From assembly GCA_026770615.1 (NCBI GenBank), contig MU631511.1, forward strand, positions 2,220 to 14,793: a stretch of 12,574 nucleotides of DNA, written 5' to 3'. Source of the DNA: Pavlovales sp. CCMP2436 (taxonomy: Eukaryota > Haptophyta > Pavlovophyceae > Pavlovales). Positions 1 through 7,575 of this stretch are shown piece after piece (position 1 is the stretch's first letter; each line of letters begins with the position of its first letter). The notes under the pieces were generated by a model, which saw only the letters and a program-made list of their open reading frames with translations, made no database searches and was not told the origin of the DNA. The translations under genes were made by a program, and so were the position numbers.

Positions 1-165
1 GCGCGCGGTGCGTGGCGTGCGGCAGCCGGCGCGCGTGGGGCGATCATCCCGGGCGATTAGTCGACGGCCCCACGCCGCGCACTGGGCTCCAGCGGTCCTC
101 GGCGGCGCGCCAGCTGCGAGCGCAGCGTCGCCATACGCGGATTTCAGGCCGCTTCGGCGCCATAG

Positions 166-357
166 GTGGGCCAGGCGCCCTGCGGCGGCGGCGAGCGCGG
201 CGGGCGCGGCGTGACAGCTTGGTTCAATGTCCTGCACCGGTTCGATGGCGGCGGCGGCGTCCTCGGCCGCCTCCCTGCTCCGTACGAGCCCTCCGCGTTC
301 CGCTTGCAGAACCTCAGAAAGCTGCAAGTGGTGCAGCGGCCGCCCCGCTTGCATTAG
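166..357 (+). CDS. Possible terminal exon of an upstream gene, product unknown
   Basis: This 63-codon open stretch ends at a TAG (355-357) and has mostly G or C at third codon positions, like the exons of the RING gene downstream. The frame is closed just upstream by a TAG at 163-165, and ...GCCATAG at 165 could serve as a 3' splice site, so I read it as a last exon rather than a complete gene. The translation is Gly/Arg-rich at first, then has a more ordered part with WFNVLHRFDGGGG and YEPSAFRLQNLRKLQVV. I recognise no family. The acceptor lacks a good pyrimidine tract and two other frames are also open here, so this is a weak call. The rest of the gene would lie at or before the left edge of the window. 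Confidence 0.3.
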   Translation: MGQAPCGGGERGGRGVTAWFNVLHRFDGGGGVLGRLPAPYEPSAFRLQNLRKLQVVQRPPRLH

Positions 358-367
358 GCCTATGTGT

Positions 368-417
368 AATTTATTCCGCTCGACTCTAATCGTCGTCGGT
401 TCATAACGACGTCACTT
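368..417. repeat. Dispersed ~50-bp repeat, copy 1
   Basis: AATTTATTCCGCTCGA, then a short variable part, then TTCATAACGACGTCACTT. The same sequence recurs in the same orientation at 1844-1896 with a few substitutions and a small length difference. The centre is partly self-complementary (CGTCGT...ACGACG). On the minus strand the second copy forms the last codons and stop of a decayed coding frame, so the repeat is probably the shared 3' end of a multicopy element. Confidence 0.6.
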
Positions 418-497
418 ACTCTGAGAGGTGAATCATGTAAATTTTCACGCTTGCAGAATCTAATTCTGGTCCCAGGGCCTCTGACTAGAAAGAAAAT

Positions 498-524
498 GGT
501 GAAGGTGTATTTTTCACCTTCACC
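498..524. repeat. Perfect 10-bp-stem hairpin
   Basis: GGTGAAGGTG (498-507) and CACCTTCACC (515-524) pair perfectly around a 7-base loop, TATTTTT. The right arm continues as a short CACCTT tandem. It lies in the AT-rich spacer between the putative upstream terminal exon and the RING gene. A transcript in either direction would fold here, but I see no further sign of an RNA gene. Confidence 0.5.
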
Positions 525-772
525 TTCACCAATTTCACTTTAATTTCCTGTAGAATGCCTTACCGAACGCTGAAACTGAACTGAAATTCAGCGCCCGTAG
601 AACTCCGACGGCGAGAGCAAGGGCCGCTCACATCGCGCGCGTGCTTTCGCCCTACCGCCCCTCCTGGCGCGCCGCGCGCAACCCCTTGCAAGTCGCAGAC
701 GTTCTAGCTGGAACGCTTTGCGGTAAAGCGTGAATCCGGCCAGCCGCCGCACCCACTCCGCTTGTCGCACCG

Positions 773-3700
773 ATGCCGCCCTCCGCACCATGGGCACCGC
801 CTCTCCCCTGCGGCTCTTCGACCGGCGCATGGCGAGGCGCGGGGACGCAGGGCAGCGGTGTCTGGGCGGCCGGCCGCGGCGAAGGCGTTCGGGCGGCTCC
901 GCCCGCAGGCGTCGGCATATTGGCCGCCTCAGCCGGCTTCCCGACGGCCCCCGTCACCTTCGCCGAGCAGCCGCAGCTCGAGCAGCTCGACGCATTCGAC
1001 CAGTTCGACCCTCTGCCTGCCGAGTTTCCATCGCCCAGGCAAGCCAGTCCTCCCTCGTCCTCCGCCGCCCCGGCCGCCTTGGCCGCCGCCCCGCCCCGCC
1101 GCGCGTGGGACCGCACGCCTACCATCCTTAGCCCGCCTCTGTCCATTCTGAGCCACTCACTCTCCGCCCTCGCCTTCGCCGAGTCTGACGCGGAGCTGGC
1201 TGCTGCGCTCGCCGCCAGCCTGCATTTCGAGCACGCCCGTCAACGGACGGTCAACGCACAGGTAGCGGCATCTCACACTGCAGACACTGGGGCTGCGGAC
1301 ACTGGGCCTGCAAACACTGATGGCGCTGGCGTAGCGGGGGGCAAAGTGGAGGCCAAGGCGGAGCGTCCTTGCGCCATCTGCCTGCGCGAGATCGAGGAGG
1401 AGGAACTGGCGCTCGTGTCCATGTGCGACCACCCGTACTGCCTCGGCTGCATCCTGCGCTGGTAAGTGTCCCCCCCCCCGCCGCCGCCGCCGCTGCCGCG
1501 CGCGCGCGCCCAACCACCACCCACCCACCAATCTGCAAGGCAGCTAATGTTACGAATTGGATGCTCCCTGCTAACTAACTAACGAATATAAACCCTCAAA
1601 TTGGAATTAATAACCATCCGAACGAACACAGGTGCGCACAACGCCCGCGTTGTCCGCTGTGCTTGCGAGAGGTGCAATCTCTCTGGACGCACAAGCACTT
1701 GGACGGCTCGGCAGACGCATTTTTAATAGAGGCGCCCCTCGCTCAACTTTTAAAGCGGTGGGGCGAGATCTGCGGAGCGGGAAGCTCTGTCCTGGCAGGT
1801 GCGGCTTCTTGTTGTGAATTGCATGTCATGAAGTAAAATATATAATTTATTCCGCTCGAGTCCTCTCATCGTCGTTAGTTCATAACGACGTCACTTTTGC
1901 AAGTGAATTCGCCGTTCCAGCAGGTCTTCAGCTGCGCCTGTGCTGCTTGATCACCACTGAAAAAGTACATCGTGGAGTTGCCGGACACGCCGATGTCCTT
2001 GCCACATTGTCGCCACCGCCGCCGCCTTCCATGTGCCGCTGTCGTCCTCGTCCCAGCCGCCCACGTTCGACTTCCACCACAGCTTGCCGTCTCCTTCTCT
2101 CGAGCTTCTTCGGCTGCCGCTGCCTCCGTCTCCATCACCACCACACCCTCACTCTCACCTCACCCCTCTCCCCTCCCCGTTTTAGTTTCGTCAGTCTTTA
2201 TTCCGGCTTCTTATCCTTGGGCCAGACTGTCATCTGTTGCTTCAAAGTGTGTCTTCCTTTCATCAATGGAGATTACGCATTTCATCCTTCTCCGTTGCGC
2301 GACTCCGTGCTAAGCTCAGTTAAGAATTTTACGTTAGCTCCAGGCCGGGCTGTCCACCCGTTACCGTTTGCGCTGTGTGGTGAGAGGCCGTTCAGTGGCT
2401 TAGCGCGGTAGATCGTGATAAAGTTATGGACTTGCCCCTGCTCCAGTCTCTTGACAGCACCACATCCTTGCCTACGCATGTGGTAGTACTGTGGATAATG
2501 ATGTATCGAGCCTTCGAATACTATAATACCGCGCGTTCGAAGTTTCAGGTGGGGTTCATCCGCGCTGTGCCGAACTCGCGCTTACATGGAGCTGGATCTG
2601 ATGATCCAACCCTTACCTCTAACTACCCCCCCCCTCCCACACACACACGCACCTTGCCTCCGACTGCAGGACGGGGCGAGGGCTCAAGCAACTTCTTCGG
2701 CGAGGGAGGGGAATGGGGGGGGGGAGGGGGCGTGCGCGAGCAGGGCGGCTTCGGTGACTCCGACTCGGAAGTAACTCATAATAGAATCACAAAATGGAGT
2801 ATTCGTAGAACTACTAGTAATAATAGCAATAGTCATAATCATCATCATAAGCATAATCATCATCACATCATGGGCATAGTCCTAGTCTTAATACTGACAT
2901 TAACACTGATGATACCAATCCTAATACTAATAGGTGGGGGAGGAGGGCGGCTGGTGCGACGAGTTTGCAGACATGGCGGGTACGGTGAGTTTTTTTTTTT
3001 TTTTTTTAGGATGCCGACGCATTGGCAGCCGCCAGCTGCGAGCTGGAGGTGTGCGGATGCCGTGACGCGCTTTTTGCGCTGCACTTGCCACGCTCTGAGC
3101 GGCTCGAGCGTAACTGGCCAATCGTGGTCCCTCGGCAAGACCGACCGACCGCTATCGCTGGACCTTAGCTTTTGACTTGCTATGTGGTGCATCTAAGCCA
3201 GATCTGTGCTCGGCTCTTCTAAATCATCATCGTCATCATCATCATAACAATCATAATAACAACAATTATAATAACAAGAATAACAACAATTATAATAACA
3301 AGAACAACAACAACAACAACAAGAAGAAGAATAAGAAGAAGAGAATAAGAAGAAGAGAATAAGAAGAAGAAGAAGAAGAAGAAGAAGAATAAGAAGAAAA
3401 GTAAGAGTAGTGGTGCGAGTACGAATGTGTAACAACTCGTGACAGCAGACTAATTTGAATCCAGACTGGGCCGAATCCGGGGCAACTGCCAAGCAAGGCA
3501 GTTACGGATCGACCGACTCACGCCAAAAGACTGAGTCGCCCGACGCCCTTGACAACCCCATCGTATCTCCTATTGAGATGCCTGGAGTCCAGCCAAATAG
3601 TATCAGCGAATAAGTAATATTAGTTGTAACAAAAGTAATAATAGTAGCAATAAATGCCCAGCTTCGGCGGCTCTGATTACTTTTTATTTATCAAAATACG

Positions 3701-5156
3701 TTTTATATTTATGATGATAACCACTATCGCAGGTGCAGCTCGGTTCGCGCAACGGGGGCGGCACGCGGCGCATCCGCATGATGGCAAACCGTAAGCGCCA
3801 CTTATTTTGGAGATCTATTCCTCTTTTATGGATATATACAACAGAGATGCTTTTACTTTCCTATCACTTATTGCATAACAATAAATCACAGGTATGTGGG
3901 GTCCGGGCGGCGTGGCACAGTCTGGGCGCAGGGCAGCCAGACCGATGGTCATTCAGGTGCGCGCTTAGTGCTTGGGTTGGTTTGGGTACGGCACGACCAT
4001 AAAGATTAATATCACGCTATTGGCGCTGACGCAAACCCTGTGTGGCCTCCGCATGGGCCAGTGTCCCGTGCTCTGTGTAACGCTGCCCCCGCCTGACTCA
4101 TATTTACCTACTTTCTCTGCGTGCTTCAACTCAGGCAAAGGCTCCTGTGCCCGGGCGCAAAGCCGCTGCTGCCGGGGGTGGCGGAGGGGGTGAATCGCCG
4201 GGAACCTTCCCTCACTCCGGCTCGGCTCCCAGGCTCTCACTCGGACTCCATTCTACCGGACTCTCGCACTCTTCTGGACTCCCTCGTGCCTCCCACGGAC
4301 TTCCGGCCTCTACTCCCGGACTCCATGTATCTTCTCCCGGACTCGCTCGTTTTTTCGATCTCTCCCCCGCACTCGGTCGTTCGCCCGGTCTCTCTCCTGG
4401 CCTTTCTCAGTCCGGCTTCGTGCTCGGCTCTTTACCCGGAATATCAACCCTCGGACCCTCGCAATCACCCACAGCTTGCACCAGCGGCGGCAGCGGCGGC
4501 GGTGGCGGTGGCGGGAGCGGCAGTGAAATATCGCGGATATATCGCCAGATAGCGGTATCAAACAAAAAACAAGATATATCAAACAACAAACAAGATGGCG
4601 GCGGTTTCGCGCGCATTGGTCTTGCGCCGCGCGCGCAGCCCACTTCTGCACTTTCCGCTGCATTTGTCACTTCCCCCTCTTCCTTCCCCTCGGCTCTCGA
4701 TGCTATCTCGGGCACCTCCCACCCACTCCACAGCTCCGGCCCGCAGGGCAGCAGCAGCATGCTCCCAAGCTCCCTCGCGCCGGGCAGTCGCAACCCGCAC
4801 CGCGGCCGCTCCGCCTTCCCCCCTTCCTCCCCGTGCCCCGCCCTCTCCCCTTCGCCTGCCCTCGCCGCCTCGCCACCCGACGCAGCTCTGTGGCGGGGAG
4901 AGGCAGGCGGCCGCGCGAGAAAGGTACGCCATATATATATTATATAGTATATATATGAATATATTACTGATAGGGATTCAAGCTGGCGTCTGACTGTTCT
5001 GAATGTTGTGCTGGTCTGAGCGCTGCGTCGCCCATTGCCTGCTGCGTGCCTTAGTCGGCTGCGCTGGCTTGGGCGCCACCGCGCGTGCCAATATATAATA
5101 TAATATATACATGGCCAGTGTGGGGTTCCGAGATTTGGTATTTTAAAATTTACGGA

Positions 5157-5198
<42 letters not shown>

Positions 5199-5848
5199 AT
5201 ATATATTATATATTACGCTCTCTCCCTACCCTAAACGCCCTTGCCCGGGCACACTACCGGAGATTCATCGGCACGCGCGGTGGCGCCCAAGCCAGCGCAG
5301 CCGACTAAGGCACGCAGCAGGCAATGGGCGACGCAGCGCTCAGACCAGCACAACATTCAGAACACTCAGAAGCCAGCTTGAATCCCAATCAGTAATATAT
5401 TACGCCCTCCATGTGCCGCATCCGTCACTGCCCTATCCCTTACTTGATCACATTCCCTAACTTGATCACGTTGTTGACTACAGACGTAACCGTCGTCCCC
5501 TAACCACAAAAATGCGTAATATAATTAAATCGAATGCAGGCTGACAAGAAGCTCCAGAAGAAATTACTCAAGGCCGAGGAGCGCAAAAGTACGCTCAACG
5601 CACTCTGCGCGCAGCAGCGGGGCGACACGTCCGACATGATGCACCACTTTCCCTCCGGTGCGCAGCCTCTCTCGCGTGCGCGCGCGGCCAAGGCGAGCAC
5701 CGGCGCCACCAACACCGCCAACGGCAGCGCGCTCGGCACCGCGGAGGTGCTGGCCGACTCGCAGGACGACTCGGACGAGGAGGCACTCGGCAGGAGTCAT
5801 GTGGCCTTCGCGCTCGGCCTCGCCGCCGCGACGAACGGTGACTTTTAG
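773..5848 (+). CDS. RING-finger E3 ubiquitin ligase with a UIM, nine exons
   Basis: Exons, all with GT-AG introns and consistent phases: 773-1461, 1632-1798, 2670-2770, 2934-2984, 3010-3048, 3733-3790, 3892-3956, 4135-4923, 5540-5848; 2268 nt, 755 codons plus TAG. The product should be an E3 ligase that brings an E2 to a substrate. A C3HC4 RING lies at residues 200-240: CAIC, C218, H220, C223, C226, then C237-PLC. Intron 1 splits the Trp codon before its last third. Residues 139-153 (DAELAAALAASLHFE) fit the ubiquitin-interacting motif Lxx A[LI]xxS Lxx[DE]. After the RING come H-K-H-L-D-G-S and, in exons 6-7, MWGPGG...GRRAARP, a layout I recall from plant RING proteins of the At4g33940 type. 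Exon 8 is a Ser/Pro/Gly linker with repeated S-x-G-L and a Gly/Ser tract. Exon 9 begins ADKKLQKKLLKAEERK (helical, basic) and has an acidic DSQDDSDEE run. ATG 773 is the first in frame after a TGA at 731. Exon 4 and the alternative of stopping in exon 2 are the weakest points. Confidence 0.8.
1844..1896. repeat. Dispersed ~50-bp repeat, copy 2
   Basis: This is the second copy of the repeat at 368-417, inside intron 2 of the RING gene. It contains the small palindrome CGTCGTTAGTTCATAACGACG, an 8-bp stem with a 5-base loop. Read on the minus strand it encodes KSDVVMN followed by a stop, the end of the decayed frame described next. Confidence 0.6.
1875..2130 (-). pseudogene. Decayed antisense coding remnant within intron 2
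   Basis: Two protein-like segments lie in different minus-strand frames. The upstream one reads DGKLWWKSNVGGWDEDDSG. The downstream one includes CGKDIGVSGNSTMYFFSGDQ and CWNGEFTCK and ends at a stop near 1875. They are separated by a GGC-repeat run (about 2010-2030) where the frame changes. The two look like neighbouring parts of one protein disrupted by an indel in that run. I do not recognise the family; the Trp/Gly/Cys content would suit a secreted or extracellular domain, which is only a guess. It lies antisense inside an intron of the RING gene and ends in a repeated sequence, which suggests an inserted element. Confidence 0.35.
2704..2730 (+). other. G-rich tract with quadruplex potential in exon 3
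   Basis: GAGGGAGGGGAAT is followed by ten G, A and five G, giving four or more G-runs of at least three bases within 30 bases. It encodes a Glu/Trp/Gly-rich piece of the RING protein. The 10-G homopolymer also makes the local frame sensitive to a single-base sequencing error. Confidence 0.45.
3223..3406 (+). repeat. Compound trinucleotide microsatellite
   Basis: The tract drifts along its length: CAT/ATC units first, then AAT and AAC units, then long AAG (GAA) runs with scattered AAT interruptions. It lies within intron 5 of the RING gene (3049-3732) and accounts for the spurious His/Asn and Lys/Arg open frames on both strands. A weaker CAT/AAT tract of the same style lies in intron 3 near 2816-2872. 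Confidence 0.85.
4959..5401. mobile_element. Foldback (long inverted repeat) element
   Basis: The left arm 4959-5089 and right arm 5270-5401 are reverse complements over about 130 bases with only a few mismatches by eye (for example TGATAGGG against TGATTGGG). The arms are GC-rich inside and AT-rich at their outer ends. The roughly 180-base loop contains a (TA)n tract at 5159-5214 and no open frame. High arm identity implies a recent origin or ongoing homogenisation. Size and shape suit a foldback or MITE-type insertion; the AT-rich flanks hide any target-site duplication. In RNA it would form a hairpin of more than 120 bp within intron 8. Confidence 0.75.
5159..5214. repeat. (TA)n microsatellite in the foldback loop
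   Basis: About 16 TA units, followed by imperfect TTATATAATATATATTATATAT. It forms part of the loop between the two arms of the intron 8 foldback. Confidence 0.9.
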
Positions 5849-5931
5849 TTTCAGAACTGGCTGGAGGGGTGACGATAGGCCACCGGATAGAGCAAATTCA
5901 ACATTGGCCCGACAACTCATCACTCGTTCAC

Positions 5932-6874
5932 TAACGTCAAAACCCCAATGGTGGGACACTTTTGGACAAATCGGGTCCCAGACTGGTTACATGAGGTCTG
6001 GCAAGGGCGCTTGATGGCCTGGGGGATAGTCAGGGGTGTTGTCGAAGTACCCCTAGAAGCCTGGCCTATCCGAACAAGCTACCGGCCCGCCGCTGCAAGA
6101 CATGTCAAGTGCGGTAGAGAGAGAAAAAAAACTAAAACGGGCCCTATCGTGGGACAGCCGACCCCGACGCGCATCGGAGGGCCTGGAGGCCCCCAAAGCG
6201 GGCCGGCGGCGAGCGGGGGTTGAGGGGCACTCCCCCCAATCACCCCCTCGGCGGGGGCCACGCCTTGCTGGCCTCCTTCCACTCCGCGATGAAGTCGCGG
6301 ACGAGGTCGGCGTAGCCCGGCAGGTTGACCTCCGGCTCCCACGTGAAGTCGATCGGGTTCGTTCACCCATCCCACTCGAACTCGACGAGCTTGGATCCCA
6401 TGCGCGCGTCGAGGAGGGAGCTTCTCCCGCTGCACCTTCCTCAACCGCGCCGTGATGATCACGCCGCCGAGGTCGCGGCTGCAGAGAAAACTGTTTTTTT
6501 GACGACTTGCGCGGCAAAGCAGTTAGCCGCGTAATCTCAAGCTCTTGCGACGGCACCGGCATTGGCGTGTCCGCCTGCTCACAGGGTACGCTAGGATCTA
6601 TCAGCGAGCTCAATGGCCGCTCCCGTTCGTGCGCAATTGTAATTCACGTCGAAATCACGGCCGAAATTTCTGATTCGTCGCAACGCGCGGCGCGCTCGCA
6701 CGGCTGATCAAGAGGTCAGACAGGGGTGTGCGCTGGCTTGCCGAATGCGCTTGGGCGTGGGCTATCCGGCACTCTAACTCCCGTCGCAAAATTCCCAGCC
6801 GTTAGCGCGTAGACTCAATCGCGCGCAAGTGTCCCACAATAGGGCCCCGTCCTACCATAGGGGTTTTGACGTTA
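5932..6874. mobile_element. Non-autonomous DNA transposon with 26-bp TIRs
   Basis: 5932-5957 and 6849-6874 are inverted copies of each other: 24 of 26 bases match and the outer 15 (TAACGTCAAAACCCC) are perfect. Both ends are TA, so a TA target duplication as in Tc1/mariner-type elements is possible. The 943-bp span has no transposase. Subterminal copies of a GTGGGACA-containing motif occur at 5948-5961, at 6138-6156 and, inverted, at 6826-6849. A broken chromodomain-like coding stretch lies inside on the minus strand. It sits about 80 bases after the stop of the RING gene, so it may overlap that gene's 3' UTR. Confidence 0.6.
6243..6482 (-). pseudogene. Broken chromodomain-like fragment
   Basis: Read on the minus strand after TTTTCTCTGCAG near 6481, the sequence gives RDLGGVIITARLRKVQREKL. 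After a one-base frame change near 6420 it gives MGSKLVEFEWDG, an in-frame TGA, and then IDFTWEPEVNLPGYADLVRD and FIAEWKEASK. The order V-x-F-x-W-x-G ... TWEPE-x-NL ... L-V/I-x-x-F is that of a chromodomain, which binds methylated histone tails and also ends the integrase of many Ty3/gypsy retrotransposons. With one frameshift and one stop it cannot be translated as it stands. The splice-like CTGCAG before it could mark an original exon start. It is inside the TIR element, so it may be a captured host exon or a retroelement relic. Confidence 0.5.
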
Positions 6875-7109
6875 CGTATGGCGGTACGTGCGTATATGAC
6901 TGATCGTCAACACTAGTTAGGGTCCGGTGGAGACCTGTGGGGGGACGGACGTATTTCTAGATATTTACACAGTCTGGCAACCAAACAGACAAACACGCGG
7001 TCAACCTCACCACGAAGCCGAACCAGGGCTCCAGGCTTCTGCTCCGGTCATGGCCAGCCAGTAGGAGGCCTATGGATGGGGGGGAGGGGGTATTCATTCA
7101 GAGCACCCC

Positions 7110-7532
7110 TTGGAGCTAGGCGGAGATGGGGGTACCCCTACAGCAGCGCGAGATGCGAACATCAGCGACCTTTCACATGCGGAGCAAGCAATACTGGAAG
7201 GAGAACCGGTGCCTGGCCTGGAAAATTGTAATCACCTTGAGAGCCTACTCACTGCAAAGGCAAAACCAATGCTAAAAGGGCTGAATAAGGATATTCGAAA
7301 CGAAGTGAGGGACATGCTTATAATAGCCCTTAGAAGCAAACTCGAGGGGCCCCTCCGATTCCGGTACGTCACCAGATATACTAATGCCTTCCTAAAGGCA
7401 CGTCATTCAATAACAAACCGCCTATATTTGCCCGTTATTAATACGCCGCGGAAATACAGGTTGCAGTTGACGGATCTCACAAAGTCCTTGAGGATGGCAC
7501 CCACTTGGCATCTGGAGCATGTGCCTACATGA
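7110..7532 (+). CDS. Unassigned open frame with distinct codon use
   Basis: About 140 codons are open, ending in TGA at 7530-7532. There is no ATG near the beginning (the first is near 7270), so the true start is unknown and may be a splice acceptor or lie upstream of a break. The translation looks protein-like, with charged helical segments such as LTAKAKPMLKGLNKDIRNEV and RYVTRYTNAFLKARHSITNR. Codons often end in A or T (ATA, AAA, GAA, CTA), unlike the GC-ending codons of the RING and HNH genes on either side. I recognise no family. It begins about 235 bases after the TIR element and just after a G-rich tract. An origin in a mobile element or a horizontally acquired sequence is an inference. 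Confidence 0.35.
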   Translation: MELGGDGGTPTAARDANISDLSHAEQAILEGEPVPGLENCNHLESLLTAKAKPMLKGLNKDIRNEVRDMLIIALRSKLEGPLRFRYVTRYTNAFLKARHSITNRLYLPVINTPRKYRLQLTDLTKSLRMAPTWHLEHVPT

Positions 7533-7575
7533 TTACCAACCAAGTCGCACAGCCACAAACAGAAGAGGTGACGAA

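Larger units (their letters stand above)
358..772. other. Intergenic spacer and probable 5' region of the RING gene
   Basis: I see no convincing gene here. The first 240 bases are AT-rich and hold one copy of a dispersed 50-bp repeat and a 10-bp-stem hairpin, both listed separately. From about 600 the sequence becomes GC-rich and probably contains the promoter and 5' UTR of the RING gene. No TATA box is evident. A small inverted repeat, ACGCTTT/AAAGCGT at 713-731, lies about 40 bases before the first ATG. An in-frame TGA at 731-733 closes the RING reading frame upstream of that ATG. Confidence 0.5.
1799..2669 (+). other. Intron 2 of the RING gene (871 bp) with foreign content
   Basis: The donor is CAG|GTGCGG at 1798/1799 and the acceptor is GACTGCAG|GA at 2669/2670. 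The intron leaves one base before and two after, so the frame is kept. It is unusually long and GC-rich in its middle compared with introns 1, 3, 6 and 7 (101-178 bp). It contains repeat copy 2 and a decayed minus-strand coding stretch. A further minus-strand open frame (2479-2282) has no features I recognise. Confidence 0.6.
4924..5539 (+). other. Intron 8 of the RING gene with a large foldback
   Basis: The donor is AAG|GTACGC at 4923/4924 and the acceptor is AATGCAG|GCT at 5539/5540, phase 0. Most of the intron is one inverted repeat (arms 4959-5089 and 5270-5401) around an AT-rich loop, described as a separate feature. Exons on both sides are GC-rich and remain in frame across it. Confidence 0.65.

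Noticed and set aside
498..524. Hairpin as a bacterial-type terminator
   Set aside because: The context is eukaryotic, and the T-run lies in the loop, not after the stem.
652..1146. Minus-strand open frame of 164 codons
   Set aside because: It is antisense to exon 1 of the RING gene, with an Ala/Gly/Arg-rich translation and no motif.
1157..1538. Three minus-strand open frames over the RING exon
   Set aside because: All are shadows of the exon that carries the UIM and the first half of the RING; repeats in GC-rich DNA keep them open.
2426..3175. Plus-strand open frame of 249 codons
   Set aside because: It reads through introns, microsatellites and a T-run (His/Asn and Phe homopolymers). Only 2670-2770 is used, as exon 3 in this frame.
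3193..3496. Ser/Tyr/Leu/Cys-rich open frames on the minus strand
   Set aside because: They are translations of the trinucleotide microsatellite.
5224..5237. CCCTACCCTAAACG, reminiscent of a telomere repeat
   Set aside because: There is only about one and a half imperfect units inside a foldback loop, with no array.
5564..6014. Open frames on both strands overlapping the last RING exon
   Set aside because: They are shadows of exon 9; their Arg/Ala-rich translations show no domain and the splice-consistent frame is the plus-strand one ending at 5848.
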